From positions 1 through 35,914 of the forward strand of contig JAGYME010000014.1 in the NCBI GenBank assembly GCA_018400715.1: a DNA stretch of 35,914 nt, read 5' to 3'. Below the pieces are notes generated by a model. That model worked only from the letters and a program-made list of their open reading frames with translations. It searched no databases and had not been told where the DNA came from. Shown piece after piece: positions 7,422 through 14,695 of the stretch (positions are counted from its first letter, which is position 1; the number at the start of each line of letters is the position of its first letter). A program made the position numbers and the translations under genes. Source of the DNA: Candidatus Bipolaricaulota bacterium. Lineage in GTDB: Bacteria; Bipolaricaulota; Bipolaricaulia; M55B111.

Positions 7422-10191
7422 GAAATAGAGCGACTGGCAACACCGTTAGAGATAGAACCATAGCAAACCCAATCCCCAGCAGAGCGGTAAGCCCCAGTAT
7501 TCTCAACCCCGGGGTACGGGCGATAAGGAGACTACCAAATACGGCTATTGTCGTCACAGACGTAGTTACAACGGCAAGTCCCGTGTGAGAAAACCCATCG
7601 AGGATGGCCTCTCGCAGATCTTTGTCCTTTCTTTCCTCCTGCCATCGGTAAATAAGGTGAATACCGTCGTCGACACCTATACCGATCAGCAGCGGGGAGA
7701 TGATGATGTTGATGAAGTTGAAGTTCATCCCCAAAACGTCCATGCCGCCAAGCATCCACAGGTAACCGAAGAAAAGTGGAATGGTGGCCAAAAGTGCGAG
7801 TCTGACGTTCCGGACCCCCCTGAAGAGGACCAAGCTTATCACGAGAAGCGCGAACAGCGAAGAGACGAAAAAGTCCCGTTTTATGTGACCCTCCAGTCGA
7901 GACTGAATCAACGGCAGCCCAAAGTAGTCATCGGATATTGTCTCTACCTTCTCGATAAACTTGGTGAGAACCTGAGACTCGTATATTCTTGTCTCCACCT
8001 GAGCAAACATCATGTATTCACCCTTGTCGGTGATGTAATTGGCCCGCAGCCTCTCCGGGAAGACCTCCTTGAGTTTTTCGGGATTGTCGGCCTGCTCTAA
8101 GACGTTCCGGGCAGCGGCAACCTGCTCGTCTAAGTAGGTCACGTCCTCCTGCAGGGCACTTATCGTCGCTATCTTCTTTTCTACATCGATCCCTTTCAAC
8201 TCCTCGCGGACGTCTAACAGTTGGTCAACGTTCTCGTTTATCATGACGCTCAAGTCCGACTGACTGGATAGGGTCATAGAGAACTGGGCCGAAGAGAGGT
8301 CCGCAACCAAAGATTCCAACCTCCCCACGTAGTCGTCTCGGCTCTTAACCTCCCCCTTTAGCTCTTCAAGTGCGGCCTCGAAATCGGAAAGTCCCGTAGC
8401 CTTCTGGAGATAACTGTCCTGGCTTTCAACTTCCTCCGGCATGAAGTCCCGGATGGAGTTCACGGACCGGACGACGTCAAGTTCCTTCAACTCGTTCCCG
8501 ATCCCCTCGAGTTCCTCGAGCGAATCCGCAAAGAATATAAATGAGGTCCCGACGTTGACGTTGGACCCGCTAAACTCGTCCTGAATCCTCTCGTCGACCC
8601 TACTCGACTCTACCTCCGTCGCCACGTCTGTGCTGGTAAACTGGAACCGAAGCTGGAAGGCACCCACCAGGGCCAGGGCGGAAAGGACCACCGTAACAAA
8701 GAGGACTGTCTTTCTCCACTTGATCATGAAGTCCACCAGCGCCCGCAACTTCGACCGGTAGTCGAACAAAACCATCGGCTTCTTCCGTCCCCACCACCGC
8801 TGATAGACGACGAGCAGAGCAGGCAACAAGAAGAGGTATACGAAGAAGGAAATCATAATACCCGGACTGGTGATAATTCCCATCTCGACAAGTCCTCTGG
8901 AGCTTGAGAGTACAAGCATGGCAAAGACGGCCGCAGTCGTCAGAGCGGCCAGGAATATTCCCTTTCCCTGATTCTGTATCGTCTTCTTCACTGCCACGCT
9001 CACCGATACCCTGTTGCTCCGTTCTTCAGCAAACCTGAACAGCAGGTGAATCCCGTAGTCGATACTCAACCCCAGGACGAGGGCAGGCAGGAAGGTAGTT
9101 AGCAAGTTAAAACCGTTCACGGAAAACTTTGCCCAACTCATAGTAAAGAGAACGGCCACGACAAGGGGAAAACCGATTAGGACCGAGTAGAAGAGCGAGC
9201 CCAGCGCAAAGAAGAAGGCAACCATAATGCCGACCGAGGAGATTATCGTCGTCTTCAGCATATCCATCTTCAGGGCGTCGTTCCTCTCCGCATTCATGAT
9301 GAAGGACCCGGTCAAACCGACCTTCATCAATTCCTCGTCATAGACGGGGCGATCTTTTAGCTTTCGGATCGCGTCCTTCGCCTTGCCCGTAACGACTTGA
9401 CTGAATTCCAGGTTATGAGACGACGGCTCAGTCGGCCTGCTGAGAACGAGCAGTGTAGAGAAATCGTTGGAGAAATATTCTCCGGCCAGGCTCTCCTGTC
9501 TCTCTTCCCAGGTTTGGTTCAGTTCGGAGATGAGGTTTGAGGTACTCGCCTCCAACTCAGACAGCTCGTCTAGCGCGTGGAGTTGATCGGAGAACTCGGA
9601 GTTGACCCCTTCCAGCCGCGCGAGCCATTCCTTGGCTTTTTCCTTATTCAGATCCTCCCCCATCCCCGTCTCCTGGAAGTCATTTACCAGGTCGGTATAA
9701 GACCCCCCTGCATTTCCGCCTCCGCCGGAGAGGTTTACATCGCTGGCGAAGGAATCGAGCTTTCCCTCTAATTCTTGCACGTTCTCCAACGTCCGATCCG
9801 TCAGCGAGTAAATAAGCCTGTACTTCTCGGGTACCGACAGCTTGTTCTCATAGCCGACCGACGCTATTTCATCTATTTCAGCGAGGAGTGGTTTAAGTTC
9901 TTCGGCAACGGCAATCAACTCTTCCTTCTTCTCCTCTTCCGAGAGACCGCTCCCCTCTTTAATTGAGAGTGCTACCGTAACGTACTCTATGCTGTTTATC
10001 GCGTCCTCGCGGTTCCGATACTCGTTAATTATGGGGTCGTTCTGGGGAAGGAGTTCCAGCATTGAACTACGAATTGGAAAGGGAAACACGTAGATAAGGG
10101 ATGCTATTACCAGGGCCACGAACGCGCCAATGACAAAATACGCTCGGTGACGGGTAATACGATAAACGAGTTCTAGCAGTTTATCCAACAT
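7396..10191 (-). CDS. RND-superfamily MMPL/HAE3-type exporter
   Basis: A 931-residue inner-membrane protein with internal twofold symmetry: one N-terminal helix (~17-37), a large periplasmic loop, a five-helix bundle from ~310 to 460, a second single helix near 495, another loop, and a last bundle from ~770 to 925. The proton-relay-type motifs SIDYGIHLLFRF and GVDDGIHLIYRW occupy equivalent places in the two halves. Family members (HAE3/hopanoid-type, MMPL) export lipids or other hydrophobic compounds; the substrate here is unknown. The ATG at 10191 has an in-frame TGA five codons upstream and no ribosome-binding site. No membrane-fusion protein or outer-membrane channel gene is adjacent. Confidence 0.92.
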   Translation of the reverse strand: MLDKLLELVYRITRHRAYFVIGAFVALVIASLIYVFPFPIRSSMLELLPQNDPIINEYRNREDAINSIEYVTVALSIKEGSGLSEEEKKEELIAVAEELKPLLAEIDEIASVGYENKLSVPEKYRLIYSLTDRTLENVQELEGKLDSFASDVNLSGGGGNAGGSYTDLVNDFQETGMGEDLNKEKAKEWLARLEGVNSEFSDQLHALDELSELEASTSNLISELNQTWEERQESLAGEYFSNDFSTLLVLSRPTEPSSHNLEFSQVVTGKAKDAIRKLKDRPVYDEELMKVGLTGSFIMNAERNDALKMDMLKTTIISSVGIMVAFFFALGSLFYSVLIGFPLVVAVLFTMSWAKFSVNGFNLLTTFLPALVLGLSIDYGIHLLFRFAEERSNRVSVSVAVKKTIQNQGKGIFLAALTTAAVFAMLVLSSSRGLVEMGIITSPGIMISFFVYLFLLPALLVVYQRWWGRKKPMVLFDYRSKLRALVDFMIKWRKTVLFVTVVLSALALVGAFQLRFQFTSTDVATEVESSRVDERIQDEFSGSNVNVGTSFIFFADSLEELEGIGNELKELDVVRSVNSIRDFMPEEVESQDSYLQKATGLSDFEAALEELKGEVKSRDDYVGRLESLVADLSSAQFSMTLSSQSDLSVMINENVDQLLDVREELKGIDVEKKIATISALQEDVTYLDEQVAAARNVLEQADNPEKLKEVFPERLRANYITDKGEYMMFAQVETRIYESQVLTKFIEKVETISDDYFGLPLIQSRLEGHIKRDFFVSSLFALLVISLVLFRGVRNVRLALLATIPLFFGYLWMLGGMDVLGMNFNFINIIISPLLIGIGVDDGIHLIYRWQEERKDKDLREAILDGFSHTGLAVVTTSVTTIAVFGSLLIARTPGLRILGLTALLGIGFAMVLSLTVLPVALFLAFNGDEK

Positions 10192-10263
10192 CCATATATT
10201 AGGTCAGAATCCAACCGCGACCCAATCCACCTCTACTCACGTTAATTGTTCTCAATAAGGGAA

Positions 10264-10294
10264 GAGTAGGAGAAACGCTAGAGGGGACCTACTC
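10264..10294 (-). other. Inverted repeat overlapping the nusA stop, with a competing distal arm
   Basis: GAGTAGG and CCTACTC form a perfect 7-bp inverted repeat (10264-10270 and 10288-10294) with a 17-nt loop, one arm covering the nusA stop codon. On the transcript the inner arm could pair instead with GAGTAG at 10233-10238. No T-run follows, so it is not a standard intrinsic terminator. The rest of the 97-bp gap (10192-10288) contains only a weak promoter-like pair before the exporter. Confidence 0.3.
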
Positions 10295-11233
10295 CTCTAC
10301 GTCCTCGGGGCTTCTCACGTCGATATCACAATCCGCCAGGTCAACGGTAAGTCTGACGTTTTGCCCATTCTGACCAATTGCGTAGGCCAGGTCCTTCTTA
10401 GGTACGATCACCCTTGCCACCCTCTCGCCGTCTTCCTTCTCGTTGAAATCGATGGATAAGACCGTGGCGGGTTCAAGGCTGTTTCTAATTAACTGTCGGA
10501 TGTCCTCGCTCCATCTAATCACGTCGATCTTCTCGCCGTTCAACTCCCTGGTTATCTCCTTTACGCGCTTACCACCCTTGCCAACGCAAGTACCAACAGG
10601 ATCTATCTGCTCGTCGGTTGACTTGACCGCAACCTTGCTTCTCTCCCCCGGCTCCCTTGCTATCTTCACGATTTCCAGAATTCCATCCTCTATTTCGGGA
10701 ACTTCGAGCTCCATCAATTTCTCGACGAATTTTTCCTTGGCCCGAGAGACACGAATGACCGGACCACCCTGCTTCTTTTCCACGTGATATAGATAAGCGC
10801 GCAGACTGTCACCCTGATTGTACCTCTCTCCGGGGATCCGCTCGGATCCTGGTAGCAGGGCTTCAACCTCACCGAGGTTTAACCAGACGTCGATGCCCTC
10901 GAACCTGTGGATGGAACCGTTTACCAGGTCCCCCTTCCGGCTGGCGTAATTCTCGTAGAGCAACTCGTTTTGCTTTTCACGTATCTGCTGACGAATTACG
11001 TCCTCCGCCTTCCGGGACGCGATCCTGCCAAACTGCCCAAGCTCGATGCTTTTTTCATCGATGAAGATATCCCCCGAGTTGTGATCTATATTGACCTCGA
11101 CGTCCTCTTCCGTGCCGTACTGTTCCTGATAGGCAGCCTGGAGACCCTTTTCAACCATCCGATAGAGTTCATCCCTCTTAATTCCCTTGTCCTTGGCCAT
11201 GTCCTCTAACGCTTCGATAAATTCGATATTCAT
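10289..11233 (-). CDS. nusA: Transcription factor NusA, short form
   Basis: A 314-residue NusA. Residues ~1-100 are the RNA-polymerase-binding N-terminal domain, ~101-163 the S1 domain (GDLVNGSIHR), and ~165-305 the two KH domains. The hallmark is present: DPVGTCVGKGGKRVKEITRE followed by GEKIDVIRWSED, and then IGQNGQNVRL in KH2. It stops right after KH2 with an acidic tail and lacks the C-terminal acidic repeats of E. coli NusA, as in many short bacterial NusA proteins. It modulates pausing, termination and antitermination. GGAG lies 7 nt before the ATG. It follows rimP by 30 bp, the classic pairing, but the usual ylxR/infB/rbfA do not follow. Confidence 0.96.
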   Translation of the reverse strand: MNIEFIEALEDMAKDKGIKRDELYRMVEKGLQAAYQEQYGTEEDVEVNIDHNSGDIFIDEKSIELGQFGRIASRKAEDVIRQQIREKQNELLYENYASRKGDLVNGSIHRFEGIDVWLNLGEVEALLPGSERIPGERYNQGDSLRAYLYHVEKKQGGPVIRVSRAKEKFVEKLMELEVPEIEDGILEIVKIAREPGERSKVAVKSTDEQIDPVGTCVGKGGKRVKEITRELNGEKIDVIRWSEDIRQLIRNSLEPATVLSIDFNEKEDGERVARVIVPKKDLAYAIGQNGQNVRLTVDLADCDIDVRSPEDVEE

Positions 11234-11263
11234 TTGCTTGCTCCGATGGAGCCAAACACCTCT

Positions 11264-11728
11264 TTAGTCAATCTGCTTCGTAGTCGCCCTTGCTATGTCC
11301 GCAGCGGGTAGGTCGATGATATCGCCCTCGCAATCGATCTGAACTATATCCTCTTCCAGATCGTATCCCAACAGCTTCCCCTCGAACTTCTTCTTTCCCT
11401 CAACTTTGGCAAAGGTCTTTACCTCAACCGTCTCTCCCTCGGCCAGCTCGTAGTGATGCGGCTCCAGTAACGGCCGTTCTATCCCTGGCGAAGAGACCTG
11501 TAACTCGTAACTCCGGTCGATCAAGTTCGCCCGGTCTAGACCAGCCGAGACCTTTCTGCTCGCGTCAGCGCAGCCCGCACTCGACACTGAACCCCCGTCT
11601 CTATCGATGGTCACCTCGAGGACCCATCTATCTCCCTGTTTTCCCCAATCGAGCCAGTAGAGATAGAAGTCGTCCTCCGATAAAGCCTCGGTCACCGTCT
11701 GAGCCAGCCGATCAGTCTTTTTACTCAT
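11264..11728 (-). CDS. rimP: Ribosome maturation factor RimP
   Basis: A 154-residue protein (from MSKKTDR) needed for 30S subunit maturation. Family features: EVTIDRDGGSVSSAGCADAS near the middle, ELQVSSPGIERPL at the domain junction, and a C-terminal SH3-like domain (GKLLGYDLEEDIVQIDCEG). The frame is open upstream to 11818, but that part is antisense to rluD and lacks family similarity, so ATG 11728 was chosen. No Shine-Dalgarno sequence precedes it; instead a near-consensus promoter places the transcript start at about 11731-11732, giving a leader of 3-4 nt. It is first gene of the rimP-nusA unit and divergent from rluD. Confidence 0.93.
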   Translation of the reverse strand: MSKKTDRLAQTVTEALSEDDFYLYWLDWGKQGDRWVLEVTIDRDGGSVSSAGCADASRKVSAGLDRANLIDRSYELQVSSPGIERPLLEPHHYELAEGETVEVKTFAKVEGKKKFEGKLLGYDLEEDIVQIDCEGDIIDLPAADIARATTKQID

Positions 11729-11737
11729 GAGTAACTT

Positions 11738-11766
11738 ATTATAGGAAATTACACAGTGCAAGACAA
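11738..11766 (-). promoter_or_regulatory. Promoter of rimP-nusA, predicted leaderless
   Basis: Read on the minus strand: -35 TTGTCT (11766-11761), 17-bp spacer, -10 TATAAT (11743-11738). Expected transcription start near 11732-11731 and start codon at 11728, so the 5' leader would be only a few nucleotides. The -35 box abuts that of the divergent rluD promoter with one base between them. Confidence 0.7.
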
Positions 11767-11767
11767 C

Positions 11768-11796
11768 TTTAAAGGTAATCCCTATCCCGTTATACT
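11768..11796 (+). promoter_or_regulatory. Promoter of the rluD-type gene, predicted leaderless
   Basis: -35 TTTAAA (11768-11773), 17-bp spacer, -10 TATACT (11791-11796). The expected start point is at 11802-11804, on or next to the ATG at 11804. An in-frame TAG at 11798-11800 excludes any upstream start codon. AGGA lies just before the ATG but would be mostly absent from the mRNA. Confidence 0.6.
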
Positions 11797-11803
11797 CTAG
11801 GAC

Positions 11804-12694
11804 ATGATGAGGAAACACGCCGTAGAGGAATACGAAGAGGGAACGCGACTGGACAAGTTACTGGCTCAACTGGAGGACTCTATCTCACGTAGTCAATGGC
11901 AAAGGCAGATAACCGGCGGTGGAGTTAAGGTAGATGGAGAGGAAGCAAAGGTTAGTTACAGGGTATCGGAGGGAGAGCAGATAGAGATCGATCCCCCGGA
12001 AGACTTCCGCCCCCATGACCTCAGACCGCAGGACCTCCCCATCGACGTAGTCTACGAGGACGAACACGTAATCGGGGTCGACAAGAAGAGTTCCACCGTC
12101 GTCCATCCCGGTCCCGGCAACTGGGAGGGCACGCTGGCCAATGCTCTTATCTTCCATTACGAAGACCTACCACGTCCCGACGACGGCCTGCGGCCGGGAA
12201 TAGTGCACCGTCTGGACAAGGGGACGAGTGGAATTCTCGTGGTAGCGAGGACTGGATTGGCGTACGAGCATATTTCCAATCAGTTCAAGGAGAGAAGCGT
12301 AGACAAGGAGTACCTGGCGCTGGTAGAAGGAACCTTCGCGGAAGAGGGTGGATTGATAGACGCCCCCATCGGCAGAGATCCGAAGTCTCCAACTATCATG
12401 ACGGTTAAGTTTGGCGGGAAGGAGTCGCAAACGGAATTCTTCGTCATCAGCGAGTCAGACGACTCCACGCTCCTGCGGGTAAAACCCCACACCGGCAGGA
12501 CTCACCAGATCAGGGTCCACATGGATTACATCGGCCACAAAATAGCTGGCGACGAGCGCTATGGAGGAAGACCTTATTCCCGGTTCATGCTCCACTCGCG
12601 GAGGATTACCTTCGCGCACCCCAAGACGGGAGAGAAACTTACCCTGGAGTCACCGATTCCACCTGAGTTCGCTGAACTGATGAATGGGGACTAA
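11804..12694 (+). CDS. rluD: RluA/RluD-family 23S rRNA pseudouridine synthase
   Basis: A 296-residue enzyme converting uridines in structured RNA, most likely 23S rRNA, to pseudouridine. Residues ~12-65 are an S4 RNA-binding domain (LDKLLAQLEDSISRSQWQRQ). The catalytic domain follows, with the RluA-family signature HRLDKGTSGILVVART and presumed catalytic Asp138. PHTGRTHQIRVHMDYIGH near the C-terminus is also typical. The S4 plus catalytic layout and length fit RluD/RluC-type enzymes; the exact target uridines cannot be read from sequence. It starts with ATGATG, and the first ATG is used here. It is divergent from rimP and followed by a short hairpin with a T-run. Confidence 0.9.
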   Translation: MMRKHAVEEYEEGTRLDKLLAQLEDSISRSQWQRQITGGGVKVDGEEAKVSYRVSEGEQIEIDPPEDFRPHDLRPQDLPIDVVYEDEHVIGVDKKSSTVVHPGPGNWEGTLANALIFHYEDLPRPDDGLRPGIVHRLDKGTSGILVVARTGLAYEHISNQFKERSVDKEYLALVEGTFAEEGGLIDAPIGRDPKSPTIMTVKFGGKESQTEFFVISESDDSTLLRVKPHTGRTHQIRVHMDYIGHKIAGDERYGGRPYSRFMLHSRRITFAHPKTGEKLTLESPIPPEFAELMNGD

Positions 12695-12726
12695 ACTGGC
12701 TCGTTTTCTTTGATACTGGACCCTTC

Positions 12727-12743
12727 AAGGGTTACCCTTTTTT
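12727..12743 (+). terminator. Short intrinsic terminator after the pseudouridine synthase gene
   Basis: AAGGG (12727-12731), loop TTA, CCCTT (12735-12739), then an uninterrupted run of T to 12743. The stem is only 5 bp and could alternatively pair ACCCT with AGGGT just upstream. It lies 33 bp after the stop codon, so it is a plausible but weak terminator. Confidence 0.4.
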
Positions 12744-12792
12744 GGTAATAATTCTACCACCTAAAACGAACGATTGGGAAACGTGGTTAAAG

Positions 12793-12802
12793 GACCTAGG
12801 TC
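12793..12802. promoter_or_regulatory. 10-bp perfect palindrome GACCTAGGTC in the upstream region of the AlkP-type gene
   Basis: A self-complementary decamer in the 195-bp gap 12695-12889. It lies about 90 bp before the next start codon and could be an operator. No convincing -35/-10 pair with normal spacing was found around it, and a decamer palindrome can occur by chance. Nothing else is recognisable in this gap apart from the terminator. Confidence 0.2.
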
Positions 12803-12889
12803 GGTCATAAGTAAACTATCTTTGCGCACCCGATTCATCTCCCAGGTGTGACTTGGGGGTTATCGGCAGATTTCGGTAAAAGGAGAATT

Positions 12890-14551
12890 ATGTCAAACGA
12901 GAAAGAGCTACTTATCTTCGGTCTGGATGGAGCAACTTACGATCTGCTCGATACCTGGTTTGAACGTGGAAGGTTGCCATTTCTTAAGAAGATTGTCGAA
13001 GATGGCGTGAGAAGTGATATGGAAAGCACGATCCCACCCCTGACCGGCCCAGCCTGGACTACGTTTCAGACTGGCGTGAATCCGGGAAAACATGGCGTGT
13101 TCGACTGGGGAAGTTCGGGAGAACTGGACTACGGACGCGGAATGATTGACGCCTCCTCAATCAAGACCAAGACTATCTGGGAACTGTTAAGCGAGGCGGG
13201 GAAGAGGGTCGGCTCGATTGGTCTGCCGGTAACCTACCCCCCCAAGGAGGTCAACGGATTTATTACGACCGGCGTACTGACGCCGAAAGCGGCGGACGAC
13301 TACATTTACCCGCCAGAATTGCGTGATGATCTCGAAGGCGAGGTAGGACGATATCGATTCGCCCCAACCCACGCTGAAATGGCGTTAAACAGCAGCAAGT
13401 GGATTGAAGAACTCAAGAAGTCGATCAAAAACAGGGAGGATACTGCCCTCCACCTCTTGACTACTCAGGACTGGGACGTGTCTCTGGTTTACTTCATGGA
13501 AACGGACACCGTAAACCATCACCTGTATCATAAGAACACCGGTGATACCGTAAACAACACAAACGAGGACGCCGACGAGGACCCCGTCCTCGAAGTTTAC
13601 GAGAGGGTCGAGGAGGCTGTACGGACGATCACGGAGGCAGTTGGCAAGGAGAATACAAATATCATGCTCGTTTCCGATCACGGGTTTGGCCCGTTAAAAT
13701 GGATATTCAACGTCAACAGCTGGTTGCTCAAGAAGGGTTACCTTAAGCTGAAGGAATCGACTGGCGTCAAGATAAAGAGGCTTGCGGGGAGGCTTGGCTT
13801 CAACCAAAAGAACATGTACAAGATAGGCGATCTTCTGGGGCCGCTAGCCAGGGGCAACGAATGGGAAATGGAGGGGTTCGACGACATTCTAGGGAAGATC
13901 TTTCTCTCGCTAAACGACGTGGACTGGGAGAACACCCAGGCCTACTCCCGCGGAGGTGTAACCGGGGCCCTGAGGTTGAACATAAAGGGGAGGGAGAAGC
14001 ACGGCTGCGTAGACATGGAGAAGGCTGAAGAGCTGAGAGAGGAGATCGTGAACGAGCTCAGCGCTTTACAAAACCCATATACCGGCGAACCGGTCATCGA
14101 TACGGTGATGAAGAACGAGGAGGTCTACGGTGGTCCCTGGACTGAGTTAGGACCTGATATCCTCTTCTTGACGAAGGACATGAAGACCGATACGGGTGGT
14201 TTAACCGTCTTTAAGACGATGGATTCCGTTATACCTGCCTTTGCGATAACTGGAACCCACCGTATGGACGGTATATTTGCCGGAAACGGACCAAAGTTCA
14301 ACCGTGGTATCACGCTCAAGGAGATGAGCATCGTAGACCCGGCATCGATTATCCTGTACTTAAACGACCTCGATATTCCCAACTATATGGACGGGGAGCT
14401 GCAGGAGAAAGCCTTCGCTCAGAGCTATTGGACGGACAACCCCCCAAGATACGTCGACGCTAAATTACCCGGCGCGGAAGGCAGGAAATCAGACAACAAG
14501 GATGACGAAGAGATAAGGGAGAGGCTAAAGAGCCTGGGGTATTTGGCTTAG
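12890..14551 (+). CDS. COG3379-type alkaline-phosphatase-superfamily phosphohydrolase
   Basis: A 553-residue soluble protein. Metal and nucleophile sites of the type I phosphodiesterase/AlkP fold are visible: FGLDGATYD (Asp13, Asp18), PPLTGPAWTTFQTG with probable nucleophile Thr57, METDTVNHHLYH, SDHGFG and GTHRMDGIFAGNGP. The C-terminal RERLKSLGYL is typical of the COG3379 'predicted AlkP superfamily phosphohydrolase/phosphomutase' group, whose substrates are mostly unknown. No signal peptide is present, so a cytoplasmic site is likely. The start is ATG 12890, with AAAAGGAG upstream; a GTG 42 bp earlier in frame has no such site. It is the first gene after the rluD terminator and before ileS. 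Confidence 0.88.
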   Translation: MSNEKELLIFGLDGATYDLLDTWFERGRLPFLKKIVEDGVRSDMESTIPPLTGPAWTTFQTGVNPGKHGVFDWGSSGELDYGRGMIDASSIKTKTIWELLSEAGKRVGSIGLPVTYPPKEVNGFITTGVLTPKAADDYIYPPELRDDLEGEVGRYRFAPTHAEMALNSSKWIEELKKSIKNREDTALHLLTTQDWDVSLVYFMETDTVNHHLYHKNTGDTVNNTNEDADEDPVLEVYERVEEAVRTITEAVGKENTNIMLVSDHGFGPLKWIFNVNSWLLKKGYLKLKESTGVKIKRLAGRLGFNQKNMYKIGDLLGPLARGNEWEMEGFDDILGKIFLSLNDVDWENTQAYSRGGVTGALRLNIKGREKHGCVDMEKAEELREEIVNELSALQNPYTGEPVIDTVMKNEEVYGGPWTELGPDILFLTKDMKTDTGGLTVFKTMDSVIPAFAITGTHRMDGIFAGNGPKFNRGITLKEMSIVDPASIILYLNDLDIPNYMDGELQEKAFAQSYWTDNPPRYVDAKLPGAEGRKSDNKDDEEIRERLKSLGYLA

Positions 14552-14578
14552 GCAAGTCCCATACTTTCCAGCTAAAAC

Positions 14579-14592
14579 GCCGACAGGTCGGC
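14579..14592 (+). other. GC-rich hairpin downstream of the AlkP-type gene
   Basis: GCCGAC and GTCGGC are perfectly complementary with only AG between them; realistically this is a 5-bp stem with a CAGG tetraloop. No T-run follows, so it is not a standard terminator. It may protect the 3' end of the upstream message. The rest of 14552-14695 holds the ileS promoter and leader. Confidence 0.3.
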
Positions 14593-14606
14593 TGATAAGC
14601 GATGGA

Positions 14607-14635
14607 TTGATATGGTTTTTAGTATCCAATATCAT
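14607..14635 (+). promoter_or_regulatory. Promoter of ileS
   Basis: -35 TTGATA (14607-14612), exact 17-bp spacer, -10 TATCAT (14630-14635); each box matches consensus at 5 of 6. The predicted start near 14642 gives a leader of about 54 nt, carrying GGAGG at 14686-14690 before the ATG. No T-box signature is present in this leader. Confidence 0.7.
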
Positions 14636-14695
14636 TTTCTGGCCTTTGTAGATTAGAGATTAACGGTTAAGGAAGATATCAAATTGGAGGTACAT

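Noticed and set aside
14552..14695. Possible T-box riboswitch before ileS
   Set aside because: No T-box consensus (AGGGTGGNACCGCG-like) and the leader from the predicted promoter is only about 54 nt.
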